Assembly: GCA_905214725.1 (NCBI GenBank)
Contig: CAJMNH010000003.1
Location: 62,001-126,000, forward strand
DNA length: 64,000 nt
Reading direction: 5' to 3'
Source: an uncultured bacterium
Lineage (GTDB): Bacteria; Bacteroidota; Bacteroidia; Bacteroidales; Rikenellaceae
Shown here: positions 1 to 8,972 of the stretch, in pieces
Position numbering within the stretch: position 1 is the stretch's first letter
Layout of the letters: each line of letters opens with the position of its first letter
Translations under genes and position numbers: made by a program
Notes under the pieces: model-generated
Databases searched by the model: none
What the model was told of the DNA's origin: nothing
The model's input: only the letters and a program-made list of their open reading frames with translations

Positions 1-937
1 CGTTGCCCAGCCATGCCGTAACGTCGCGCTCCTCGTCGGCCCACGACATCACATGCGGGCAGTGGAGCACGGCTACGGGCTGGTATTTCTTCGCCGCTTC
101 GCTTACGGTGGCGAACTCCAGTTTGCGCGTGGCCAGCGCCGCCTTGGGCAGCGCCTTCATGAAATCGAAGATCCCCGTGTCGGCCTTCTGATGTTCGCCG
201 AAGGTCTCGTAATCCATGAATAGATTGACCACCTCGCCCACCGTATCGTCCGAGGCGATCCAGCCGGCGAATTTGTCGGCCGTCAGGGGCCACTCGTCCC
301 AACTGCGGTTCGAGAAGCGGAAGGCGATGTCGTCCGAGAGTTTGTAGTTGCGCAGCAGTACGTGCAGCTTTTGATTCAGGGCATTGGCGTAGACGTAGTT
401 GGGCGATTTCCATCCCAGCACGTGTTTGGCGCCTTCGGCCAGAATGGTTTTGAACCCCATCTGGGCCACCATCTCGCCGATCTCGTCCGAGTAGATCAGC
501 TCCGTGTTGCGGAACGCCGTGGGTTTCATCCCGAACTCCTTGCGCACCATCGCCGTGTGGAGCTTCACCTGCTCCTCGAAATCCTCTTTCGAGGCGAGCG
601 ACGCCAGCGAGTGGGAGTAGGTCTCGGCCAGAAACTCCACGCACCCCGTGGCGGCCAGTTCGCGGAACGAGTCGAGCACCTCGGGGGCGTATGCCCGAAA
701 CTGCTCGACGGCCGATCCCGTGATCGAGAAGGAGCAGCGGAACCTGCCCTTCTGCTCCTTGATGAGTTTCAGCAGCAGGGCGTTCATCGGCAGGTAGCAC
801 TGACGCGCCACCTTTTGCAGGATGGCGTGATTCGTCAGATCGTCGAGATAGTTGTGATCCACGCCCATATTGAAAAACCGATAGGTTTTCAGCCGCCAAG
901 GCTGATGAACCTGAAAATAGAAACAGATCGTTTTCAT
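1..937 (-). CDS. GH57 family alpha-amylase/glucanotransferase, partial (C-terminus outside window)
   Basis: Predicted cytoplasmic glycoside hydrolase family 57 enzyme acting on alpha-glucans such as glycogen or maltodextrin. The gene runs off the left edge, so only the first 312 codons are visible; the ATG at 937 gives MKTICFYFQVHQPWRL. The HQP motif at residues 11-13 is GH57 conserved region 1. TAFRNTELIYSDEI and the following AEG lie where region 3, with the catalytic Glu, is expected, and MDYETFGEH is the region-4 motif with the acid/base Asp. It is the last visible gene of a minus-strand unit (debranching enzyme, GT4, GH57), 22 bp after the GT4 stop. Family assignment is strong; the exact activity (amylase or transferase) is not decided by sequence. 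Confidence 0.9.
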   Translation of the reverse strand, partial: MKTICFYFQVHQPWRLKTYRFFNMGVDHNYLDDLTNHAILQKVARQCYLPMNALLLKLIKEQKGRFRCSFSITGSAVEQFRAYAPEVLDSFRELAATGCVEFLAETYSHSLASLASKEDFEEQVKLHTAMVRKEFGMKPTAFRNTELIYSDEIGEMVAQMGFKTILAEGAKHVLGWKSPNYVYANALNQKLHVLLRNYKLSDDIAFRFSNRSWDEWPLTADKFAGWIASDDTVGEVVNLFMDYETFGEHQKADTGIFDFMKALPKAALATRKLEFATVSEAAKKYQPVAVLHCPHVMSWADEERDVTAWLGN

Positions 938-959
938 GGTGATATGTCGTTTGTGTTTT

Positions 960-2282
960 TTACTCTTGTTGGCGTGCGGCCGCTTCGTCGACGACCGTCT
1001 GATAGACTGCCTTGATCTTGGCGGCGGCGTTGTCCCACTTGAGTCCGGTTACTTCATTGAGTCCCTTTTCGGCGAACATTTTCGCCAGCGCGGGATAGGT
1101 GATCAGTGCGTAGATGGCGTCCGAAAGCGCGTCCACGTCCCAGTAATCGACTTTGAGCGCATAGTCGAGCACCTCGGCCACGCCGCTCTGTTTGGAGATG
1201 ATGACCGGCACGTTCGAACGCATCGCTTCGAGCGGCGAGATGCCGAAGGGTTCCGACACCGAGGGCATCACGTAGACGTCCGACAGTTGGAACATGCGGT
1301 GCACGTCCTCTCCGCGCAGGAATCCCGTGAAATGGAAGCGGTCGGCGATGCCCAAGCGCGCCACGCGGCGGATAACATGGTTCATCATGTCGCCCGAACC
1401 GGCCATCACGAAGCGTACGTTCGGCACCCGTTTGAGCACCTTGGCGGCCGCCTCGACGAAATAATCAGGCCCTTTCTGGTAGGTGATGCGGCCGAGAAAG
1501 GTGACGATCTTGTCTTCTACGCCGCGTTCGGGAGCGGCATTCTCCGCTTCGGCGAAGCGCACGGCATTGTGCACCGTTACGACCTTTTCGGCCGGAATGC
1601 CGTAGCGGGTGATGACGATGTTGCGCGTGAGGTTCGATACCGCGATCACGCGGTCGGCGGCTTCCATGCCTGCGCGTTCGATGGCGTAGGTCTGTGCGTT
1701 GATGTTCTCGCCGCTGCGGTCGAACTCCGTGGCGTGCATGTGCACCACCAGCGGTTTGCCCGAGACCTGTTTGGCGGCGATTCCGGCAAAATAGGTGAGC
1801 CAGTCATGGGCGTGGATCACGTCGAACTGTCCCGCCAGATCGCGCGCTACCTGCGCCGCCACCATCGCGTAGCGCGCCACCTCCTCCATGAGGTTCGCGC
1901 CGTATTTTCCCGAGAAGGTGTAGCGTTGTTTCCACACGTCGGCCGTCTCCCACGTCTTGCGCCCCGTGCGGACGTATTCGTCGTGATAGGATGCGTACTC
2001 TTCGGGCGAGAGATAGGGCACCATATTCGAATCGATATGGATGAACGACATTTTTCGCCACAAATCCTCCGTGTCGCTCACGGTGGCGCCGAAGAGGGTC
2101 TCCACGTCGCTGGCGTTGACCACGCGCGCGAAACTCTGATCCTCGTCGCCGAAGGCGCGGGGCATCACGAAGGTTACGTCGACGTCGTTACGGGCCAATC
2201 CGCGCGTCATGCCGTAGCAGGCCGTACCCAAACCGCCTGCAATATGAGGGGGAAATTCCCATCCAAACATTAACACTCTCAT
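960..2282 (-). CDS. GT4-family glycosyltransferase (glycogen/starch synthase-like fold)
   Basis: A 440-aa GT-B glycosyltransferase. The N-terminus MRVLMFGWEFPPHIAGGLG carries the glycine-rich acceptor-side loop seen in glycogen synthases and GT4 enzymes. The C-terminal domain has the nucleotide-sugar binding EX7E motif in SEPFGISPLEAM near residue 345. No signal peptide, so cytoplasmic. It starts 6 bp after the debranching enzyme stop and ends 22 bp before GH57, so it is almost certainly co-transcribed with both. The context suggests transfer of glucose or a related sugar onto an alpha-glucan. Donor and product are inferred from neighbours only. Confidence 0.85.
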   Translation of the reverse strand: MRVLMFGWEFPPHIAGGLGTACYGMTRGLARNDVDVTFVMPRAFGDEDQSFARVVNASDVETLFGATVSDTEDLWRKMSFIHIDSNMVPYLSPEEYASYHDEYVRTGRKTWETADVWKQRYTFSGKYGANLMEEVARYAMVAAQVARDLAGQFDVIHAHDWLTYFAGIAAKQVSGKPLVVHMHATEFDRSGENINAQTYAIERAGMEAADRVIAVSNLTRNIVITRYGIPAEKVVTVHNAVRFAEAENAAPERGVEDKIVTFLGRITYQKGPDYFVEAAAKVLKRVPNVRFVMAGSGDMMNHVIRRVARLGIADRFHFTGFLRGEDVHRMFQLSDVYVMPSVSEPFGISPLEAMRSNVPVIISKQSGVAEVLDYALKVDYWDVDALSDAIYALITYPALAKMFAEKGLNEVTGLKWDNAAAKIKAVYQTVVDEAAARQQE

Positions 2283-2288
2283 GGCTGA

Positions 2289-4439
2289 CTATTTTTTGAC
2301 GGTTTTATGTTCTGTGTTGCGCCTTTCGGCCCCTTTTGCCGAAGCTTTGGGCCGCTTTGCGGGTTTCGGCTCCCCCTCTGCCGGTTCCGGCTTTCGGGCA
2401 GTTCCCGCCGTCGCTTTTTTCGCCGCCGAGCGGGGTTTCGCCGCACCGGCCGCTCGTTTGGCGCCGGCTTTCGGCGCGGGTTTCTCCTCCTCCGTTCTCC
2501 ATGCGGGATCGAAACGCTCCATCAACCGGTACAGTTCCAGCACGGCCCCCACGCTCCATGCGTAGGAGATGGCGCTCTTCGGCGCGAAGGGCGGATCGGC
2601 GTCGTACATCTTCGAAATCGAGCCGATGCCGTGACACTGAATGTCTTCGTCGAAGTTGGCGAGGAACCGCTCGACCGTCGGCGTGAATTCGGTTCCGGCA
2701 AGCGCATAGCAGGCTTTGACGTAGAAAGGCAGCGGCCATACCCAGACCGTGCCGTTCATCGCGGCGTAGGAGCGCGTACGGTCGTCGCCGGCGTAAGAAC
2801 CGTTGTAGAGCGGATTCTGCGGTGAAAGAGAGCGCAATCCTTTGGGGGTCAACAGGTATTGATGGACGATTTTGAGTGTCGAAATGAGCTGTTCCTCGTC
2901 GAGCATCGTATAATTCAGACCGCAGGCGACGATCATGTTGGGGCGGATGAAGCGGTTGGTTTCGGCGTCGTTCACGAAGTCGGCCGGATAACCCTCCTCC
3001 GGCAGCCAGAATTTCTCCAGAAACGAGGCTTTGGTCTGCGCCGGAACCTCCCGCCATTCGGCGACGAAAGCTTTGTCTCCCGCCTCCTGCGCCAACGCCA
3101 ACGCATAGCAGACGGCGTTATACCACAGTGCGTTGACCTCGACCTGATATCCGTTGCGCGGAGTGACGGGCCGCCCGTCTACATAGGAGTTCATCCATGT
3201 GAGCGCCACTTGGTCGTCCGACGCCCATACCAGCGAGTTGGTGTGCAGCGCCACGCGGCCTCCGATGCCGCGGCGGTAGGCCGCAAGAATCGATTTCATC
3301 GCTGCGCCGTAGTGGCGCCAGATCTCACGGCTGCCGATCTCGGTTTCCAACTCCTGCAACGTGTAGAAAAACCAAAGCGGCGCGTCGGCTTCCTGAGCGG
3401 CGGATGCCGAACCGCCGAAATCTCCGTCGTGCAACGTACGGCACACGCTGTCCAGCACGTCGATGCAGTCTTCCTTGTGATCCTGTTCGAGGGTGATGCC
3501 GGGCAGCGACATGAAGGCCTCGCGGGCGATCTGGGCCGTGAGCCATGGGTAACCGGCCATCACCTCCGTGCGGCCGTCTGCGCGGCGAATGACGAACTGC
3601 CGTGCCGAATGGCGCAGCAGGCTGCGGAAATCGATTTTATGAGTGCGGCGCGCCAATGCGCGGTCGAACAGCGCATTGATCTCGGCCGCCGACTCCATCT
3701 CTTCGACTGACGCCGAAAAGATCACGCTTTGGCCTTTGTGCAGCGGCAGTTCGAAATATCCCGTCGTCAGCAGGTCCTCGTATCCTTCATAACCGCGCGC
3801 CAACTCCTGCGGATATTCGAATCCGTAATACCAGTCGGGAGCCGCTACGAACTCTGCGTCGGAGCGGTTTGTCTGGAGGAAGAGCCACGGGTAACCCTCG
3901 TAAAGACGATTTTTTACGCCGTTGGGAATCGGATAGGAGCGGCCGTTGGCCTCCATGTTGGCGTGGGTCAGCGACTCCTTCTCGCGGTAGGCGAAAAAGG
4001 GACGCAACCGCAGACAGATCTCCGAGGGCGAATCCAGCAGCGTATAGCGGATCATCAGCTGCGTGCGCTTGTGGATCCACAGCAACTCCTTCTGGAGGAT
4101 GACGCCGCCCACGCGGTAGGTGATCGTGGGGATCGGCGTATACCGGAAGTCGGTGATGTATTTGTGGCCGCGCGGTTCGTAGACGCCGCGAAAACGGTGG
4201 ATGGCCAGATTGAACGACTGGTCGTGCTGAACGATGGTCTCGTCGAGCGACGAAAGCAGCACGTAAGTCTGGTCGCCCTCGCCGATCGGAGCGACCATCA
4301 GGCCGTGATACCTGCGCGTATTGCAGCAGACGATCGTGGTGCTCATGTAACCGCCCCGGCGGTCGGTCGAGAGCACCTCGCGTTGCAGCGAATATTCGAG
4401 GTTGCCCAATTCGTTTTTGTCGAAAGTAAGTGCAGACAT
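2289..4439 (-). CDS. Glycogen debranching enzyme (amylo-alpha-1,6-glucosidase, GH133-like) with Lys/Ala/Pro-rich tail
   Basis: A 716-aa protein beginning MSALTFDKNELGNLEYSLQ. The N-terminal beta domain (about 1-280, with RRYHGLMVAPIGEGDQTYVLLS) and the following alpha/alpha-barrel region (about 285-645, ending YAWSVGAVLELYRLMERFDP) match the bacterial amylo-alpha-1,6-glucosidase family, which removes alpha-1,6-linked glucose branches from glycogen. The last ~65 residues are unlike the family: a low-complexity Lys/Ala/Pro tail (KPAPKAGAKRAAGAAKPRSA and on to HKTVKK) that resembles histone H1 tails. First gene of the GDE-GT4-GH57 unit; a near-consensus -7 box lies about 35 bp upstream. The tail may have arisen by local repeat expansion. 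Confidence 0.9.
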   Translation of the reverse strand: MSALTFDKNELGNLEYSLQREVLSTDRRGGYMSTTIVCCNTRRYHGLMVAPIGEGDQTYVLLSSLDETIVQHDQSFNLAIHRFRGVYEPRGHKYITDFRYTPIPTITYRVGGVILQKELLWIHKRTQLMIRYTLLDSPSEICLRLRPFFAYREKESLTHANMEANGRSYPIPNGVKNRLYEGYPWLFLQTNRSDAEFVAAPDWYYGFEYPQELARGYEGYEDLLTTGYFELPLHKGQSVIFSASVEEMESAAEINALFDRALARRTHKIDFRSLLRHSARQFVIRRADGRTEVMAGYPWLTAQIAREAFMSLPGITLEQDHKEDCIDVLDSVCRTLHDGDFGGSASAAQEADAPLWFFYTLQELETEIGSREIWRHYGAAMKSILAAYRRGIGGRVALHTNSLVWASDDQVALTWMNSYVDGRPVTPRNGYQVEVNALWYNAVCYALALAQEAGDKAFVAEWREVPAQTKASFLEKFWLPEEGYPADFVNDAETNRFIRPNMIVACGLNYTMLDEEQLISTLKIVHQYLLTPKGLRSLSPQNPLYNGSYAGDDRTRSYAAMNGTVWVWPLPFYVKACYALAGTEFTPTVERFLANFDEDIQCHGIGSISKMYDADPPFAPKSAISYAWSVGAVLELYRLMERFDPAWRTEEEKPAPKAGAKRAAGAAKPRSAAKKATAGTARKPEPAEGEPKPAKRPKASAKGAERRNTEHKTVKK

Positions 4440-4472
4440 GGTTTATGTTGTGATATTTAGAATCCGTTTCAG

Positions 4473-4480
4473 TAAAGTTA
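4473..4480 (-). promoter_or_regulatory. Probable -7 box for the debranching enzyme operon
   Basis: On the minus strand the sequence reads TAACTTTA, one base from TAnnTTTG, 33 bp upstream of the debranching enzyme ATG. No clear TTTG -33 box is seen, so this is a tentative call. Confidence 0.4.
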
Positions 4481-4594
4481 TCGAAAAATATCGGGTTTTC
4501 CAATAACGAAAACGAAAATTCGCATCCGTACACTTTTCCATCCGTTCGGGGCGGTGTGCACCGCCCCGACGATGTCGTTGCTGCGCCCTCTGGA

Positions 4595-7500
4595 CTATGC
4601 CCACTTCACCAGTGCGAAGTCCATGCGATGGGGCAGCCGCGGGTTCGAGGGGTAGATGCGCAGCGCCACGTCGAACGAACCCGAACTTCCCGAGCGGTAG
4701 TCGAGCGCATAGGTAACCACCGTTCCGTCGACTGCCGTGCGTTCCAGCGCCACCGTTTCGAGCACGTTGACCGGCTGACCGTATTCGATCTGCTTGGCCA
4801 CGACCAGTTCGGCGCCGATATCTTCGGGTTGCAGGTCGGCGATATCGATCTTGATCTCGAAGGGGTAGTTTTCGCCGACGAACATCGCCTTCTGGTCGAT
4901 CTTCGCCTGCTTGACCTCCACGACGCGCACCTTGTCCCACGCAGCCGAAATCTTGCGTTTCCATGCGGCGATCTCACGGGCGAGCATGTAGTCGCCTGCG
5001 ACGATCTCGTGACGGCGGGCCGCCAGCTTGTTGTAGAAACGCTCCTCGTAGTCGCGCATCATGCGGTTGGTCGTGAAATTCGAAGCTACGTCGGCCACGC
5101 ACCGCTTGACGGACTCCACCCAGTCGTAGGGGATGTTCTGTGCGTCGCGCTTGTAGTAGAGCGGCACGATCTGCTCCTCGATGGTGTTGTAGATTATCTC
5201 GGCGTCCAGCTCGTCTTGGAACTGCTGGTCGGCGAAGGTGCGTTCCATCGGCAGCGCCCAACCGGCGCCCTCCTTGTAGCCTTCGACCCACCAGCCGTCG
5301 AGCACCGAGAATTGCAGCACGCCGTTCATCACGCACTTCTCGCCCGACGTTCCCGACGCTTCGAGCGGTCGGGTCGGGGTGTTGAGCCATACGTCTACGC
5401 CCTGCACCATTTTTCGCGCCAACTCCATGTCGTAGTTCTGCAAAAAGAGAATTTTTCCGACGAACTGCGGCAAGGCCGCCACTTCGACGATGCGCTTGAT
5501 GAGATCCTGCCCCGGCTTGTCGTTGGGGTGCGCCTTGCCCGCGAAGATGAACTGCACGGGACGCTCCTTGTTGTTGACGATCGCCGACAGGCGGTCGAGA
5601 TTCGTGAAGAGCAGATAGGCGCGCTTATAGGTCGCAAAACGACGCGCGAAACCGATCGTGAGCACGTCGGGCTTGATTCCTTCGACGATCTGCACCATCT
5701 GGCGCGGCGAGTCGATGCGCACCTGCGCGGGGTCGCTGTACCGCTTGCGGATGTGATCCACCAGCTTGCGTTTGAGGAAAATGCGTTCCTGCCACAGTTC
5801 GGAGGCGGGGATGTCGTGCACCTTTTGCCATGCCGGAATATCGTATTCGTGTCCCGAGAATCCGTCGGGGAAGTAGCGCATGTAGAGCCGTCGCAGGTTC
5901 GAGGCGCACCATGTGGGGAAGTGTACGCCGTTGGTGACGTAGCCGATGTGCAGTTCGTTTTTGAAATAGCCGGGCCACATGTTGCCCAGAATATCCTTCG
6001 ACACCTCGCCGTGGAGCCACGACACGCCGTTTACCTCCTGCGAGAGGTTGCACGCGAGCACCGACATCGAGAAGCGCTCCTCGGGATCGTTGGGATTGGT
6101 CTTGCCCAGATTGATGAACTGTTCCCACGTGATGCCCAGTACGTCGGGATAGTGAGCCATGTATTGGCGGATCATCGACTCGGGGAAGGAGTCGTGACCG
6201 GCCGGCACGGGGGTGTGCGTCGTGAAGAGCGACGACGAGCGGATCACTTCCAGCGCCTCCGAGAAGGTGAGTTTGCGGCGAACCAAGTCGCGGATGCGTT
6301 CGATTCCGATGAAGGCCGCGTGCCCCTCGTTGCAGTGATACACCTCCTGTTTGATGCCCATCGCCCGAAGGGCGCGTATGCCGCCCAGACCGAGCAGCAG
6401 TTCCTGTTTGAGCCGATTCTCCCAGTCGCCGCCGTAGAGGTAATGGGTGATCTGCCGATCCTCGTCCAGATTGGCTTCGTAATCGGTGTCGAGCAGGAAG
6501 AGATCGGTGCGGCCCACCTCGCATTTCCAGACGCGGGCCGAGAGCGTACGTCCCGGCAGGGCGATCTGCACGGTCGTCCAGTTGCCCAGTTCGTCGCGCA
6601 CGGGCGAGATCGGCAGTTTCGAGAAATTCTGTGCCTCGTAGGTCGCCTCCTGCGCGCCCTGCGCCGAGAGCCGCTGCGTAAAATAGCCGTAGCGGTAGAG
6701 CAGGCCCATGGCCACCATCGGCACGTTCTTGTCCGACGCCTCCTTGAGGTAGTCGCCCGCGAGAATGCCCAGACCGCCCGAATAGATTTTCAGCGACGAG
6801 TGGAGGCCGTACTCCATCGAGAAGTAGGCGATCGTCGGTGCTTTCGGGTCGGGCTTTTCGCTCATGTATTCGTTGAACATGGCGTAGACGCCGTCGAGCA
6901 TGGCTAGAAACGAACTGTCCCGTTCCAGCTCCTGCAACCGTTCGAGCGACAGCCGGTCGAGGAAGACGATCGGGTTTTTCTCGCACTCCGACCACAGCTT
7001 CTGATCGATGTACTCGAACAGGTCGCGGGCGCCGCTGGTCCAGCTCCACCAGAGATTCCGCGAAAGCACTTCGAGGGCGTGCAGCCGCTTGGGCAGCACC
7101 TTTTCGACCATCATGCGGTTCCAGTGGGGTTTTTCGGTGATGAGCTGCTGGCGTACGAAATTGATCTGTTCGGTCGATCCGCCGCCGTCGTTGAGCACCG
7201 CGCGGTTGGTGCGCGCCACCGACCGTGCGATCGCTTCGGAGTATGCCGTTTCGTATGCGGCGTACAATTCGCTCCAGAGCGCCGTGCGCGAAAGTTCGGC
7301 TGCGGCGTTGCGGGCGATCTCGATCTCCTGCGGCGTATATTGGGTGAAACGGAGCAACGATTTGGCGATCTCGCGCGCCGCTTCGGCATAGTTGTCGTCG
7401 TTGCGCGCGATCAGCTCCACGCCTTCGTGTTCGCCCTGCGCGCCGGCCCAGAGACCGAATCCGGCCAGCGTGGTGGTCAGCGTCGGTACCGAGAAGGCCG

Positions 7501-8848
7501 TCGATTCGAGCGGCGTATAGCCCCACGGTTCGTAATACGAGGGGAAGAGCGTCATGTCCATTCCCACGAGCAGTTCGTAGTAGCTCTTGTCGAAGATGCC
7601 GTCGCGACCGTTGAGATAGGTCGGAACGAAAACCACCTTCACTTTCGACGAAGGGTCGGCCAGAGTGCTGCCGTTGATCGAATTCAGAATCTGATCCCAC
7701 TCGGGATGTTCGAGGTAGTGGGTGCAGAAGCGGTTCTGCTTCAAGTCGATCGGACTCGTTTCGTCTGCCAGATGCGCTTGCAGATCTTTGCGGGGGCCGG
7801 TCGTGGCGGCCGGTACGGTGATGTAGGCCAGCACTTCACGGCCGAGGGCGTCCGATTCGGCGAGTTGTTTCAGAGCGTCGAGGAAGATGTCGATGCCCTT
7901 GTTGCGGAACTCGTAGCGGCCGCTCGTGCCGATAATGACGGGTTCGCCGTCGAACTTGCAGTTCAGCGTCGCTTCGGCTACACGGATCATTGCGCGGCGC
8001 GCCTCGGCGCGTTTTTCGTCGAACTCCTTGCCGCTCCATACGAAGTCGTCTTCGAAACCGTTGGGCGTGACGACGTCCACCTCGCTTTGAAGTAGGCTCT
8101 CGCATTCATGGGCCGTGATTTCGCTTACGGTACAGAAAACATCGTGCTCCTGCGAGGCGATCTTCTCGATCGAGTGTTTGGCCACGACGTTGAACTGGCG
8201 CGCCAGTTCGCCGGCGTTCAGCCGATTCAGATCCTTGTAAAGCGCCAGCCCGTTACCGGCCACGCAGCGCCCCGTCACCGTGGCGTGAGTCGTGAAGACC
8301 GTGGCGATGTAGGGCGAGTGCTTACGCAGGTAGAGTCCGCCGGCGGCGGTCATCCACTCGTGAAAATGGGCTGCCACCTTATCGGTCGAGGCGCAGAAAT
8401 TCTCTACGTAGGAGGCGATGACCTGTCCGGCTGCGTGTCCGAAGAGCACCGGCTCGATGTAGTCCCACTGCCCGGAGATCGAATCGACGTGATAGGTCTC
8501 CCAAAGGAATTTCAGGATGTCGTCCTTCTTCGAAAAGAGCGACGTATAGTCGACCAGTACCACGATCGGGCGGCCGACAACCTTCCAGCGGCCGATACGG
8601 ATGCGGATGCCGTCGTTGTAGACGCTCTGACGCCACGCTTTGAGCAGTTCGTCGTCCTCCTCGAATTCGGGGTTGTCTCCTTCGCGCTGTACGTCGGGGC
8701 CGATGAGCAGGTAGTTGTCTCCCAGTTTGCTCTCGACGGTGCGAGCTTTGGTCGAAACGACGGTGTGGATGCCGCCGACTTTGTTGCAGACTTCCCAACT
8801 CACCTCGAAGAGGTAATCCGGTGCGGTCAGCTGTTCGTTTTCATTCAT
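4595..8848 (-). CDS. Fused glycogen synthase (GT3) / alpha-glucan phosphorylase (GT35)
   Basis: A 1,417-aa cytoplasmic fusion. The N-terminal ~560 residues are a eukaryote-type GT3 glycogen synthase (LFEVSWEVCNKVGGIHTVVS; the KVGGI loop binds nucleotide sugar). The C-terminal ~800 residues are a short-type GT35 glycogen phosphorylase (IAYFSMEYGLHSSLKIYSGG; the PLP-binding Lys is about residue 1171 in EASGTSGEKCVMNG). The two halves catalyse opposite directions of glycogen turnover. The start chosen is the ATG at 8848 (MNENEQLTAPDYLF): a longer in-frame start at 8908 would lie in the transcription-start region just after a perfect promoter. Such fusions occur in other Bacteroidetes. Neighbours are the other glycogen enzymes; the gap to the debranching enzyme is 155 bp with its own weak promoter. 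Confidence 0.92.
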   Translation of the reverse strand: MNENEQLTAPDYLFEVSWEVCNKVGGIHTVVSTKARTVESKLGDNYLLIGPDVQREGDNPEFEEDDELLKAWRQSVYNDGIRIRIGRWKVVGRPIVVLVDYTSLFSKKDDILKFLWETYHVDSISGQWDYIEPVLFGHAAGQVIASYVENFCASTDKVAAHFHEWMTAAGGLYLRKHSPYIATVFTTHATVTGRCVAGNGLALYKDLNRLNAGELARQFNVVAKHSIEKIASQEHDVFCTVSEITAHECESLLQSEVDVVTPNGFEDDFVWSGKEFDEKRAEARRAMIRVAEATLNCKFDGEPVIIGTSGRYEFRNKGIDIFLDALKQLAESDALGREVLAYITVPAATTGPRKDLQAHLADETSPIDLKQNRFCTHYLEHPEWDQILNSINGSTLADPSSKVKVVFVPTYLNGRDGIFDKSYYELLVGMDMTLFPSYYEPWGYTPLESTAFSVPTLTTTLAGFGLWAGAQGEHEGVELIARNDDNYAEAAREIAKSLLRFTQYTPQEIEIARNAAAELSRTALWSELYAAYETAYSEAIARSVARTNRAVLNDGGGSTEQINFVRQQLITEKPHWNRMMVEKVLPKRLHALEVLSRNLWWSWTSGARDLFEYIDQKLWSECEKNPIVFLDRLSLERLQELERDSSFLAMLDGVYAMFNEYMSEKPDPKAPTIAYFSMEYGLHSSLKIYSGGLGILAGDYLKEASDKNVPMVAMGLLYRYGYFTQRLSAQGAQEATYEAQNFSKLPISPVRDELGNWTTVQIALPGRTLSARVWKCEVGRTDLFLLDTDYEANLDEDRQITHYLYGGDWENRLKQELLLGLGGIRALRAMGIKQEVYHCNEGHAAFIGIERIRDLVRRKLTFSEALEVIRSSSLFTTHTPVPAGHDSFPESMIRQYMAHYPDVLGITWEQFINLGKTNPNDPEERFSMSVLACNLSQEVNGVSWLHGEVSKDILGNMWPGYFKNELHIGYVTNGVHFPTWCASNLRRLYMRYFPDGFSGHEYDIPAWQKVHDIPASELWQERIFLKRKLVDHIRKRYSDPAQVRIDSPRQMVQIVEGIKPDVLTIGFARRFATYKRAYLLFTNLDRLSAIVNNKERPVQFIFAGKAHPNDKPGQDLIKRIVEVAALPQFVGKILFLQNYDMELARKMVQGVDVWLNTPTRPLEASGTSGEKCVMNGVLQFSVLDGWWVEGYKEGAGWALPMERTFADQQFQDELDAEIIYNTIEEQIVPLYYKRDAQNIPYDWVESVKRCVADVASNFTTNRMMRDYEERFYNKLAARRHEIVAGDYMLAREIAAWKRKISAAWDKVRVVEVKQAKIDQKAMFVGENYPFEIKIDIADLQPEDIGAELVVAKQIEYGQPVNVLETVALERTAVDGTVVTYALDYRSGSSGSFDVALRIYPSNPRLPHRMDFALVKWA

Positions 8849-8891
8849 ATTTTTCGGATTTTTGATTATTCTTTTCGTGTTCTGAACGGCG

Positions 8892-8942
8892 ATGCGGATT
8901 TTCCGCATGCAAAGGTACTATCTAATGTCCTATGTTTGCAAA
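8892..8942 (-). promoter_or_regulatory. Consensus Bacteroidetes promoter with dyad at the start site
   Basis: On the minus strand TTTG (8939-8942), a 21-nt spacer and TACCTTTG (8910-8917) form a full Bacteroidetes promoter for the GT3-GT35 gene. Immediately downstream a 7-bp perfect inverted repeat, ATGCGGA/TCCGCAT (8892-8908), overlaps the expected start site. The leader to the ATG at 8848 is about 55 nt. The dyad could be a 5' mRNA stem-loop or an operator. Confidence 0.75.
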
Positions 8943-8972
8943 TTTATAAAAATATTTAATAATAACTTAACT

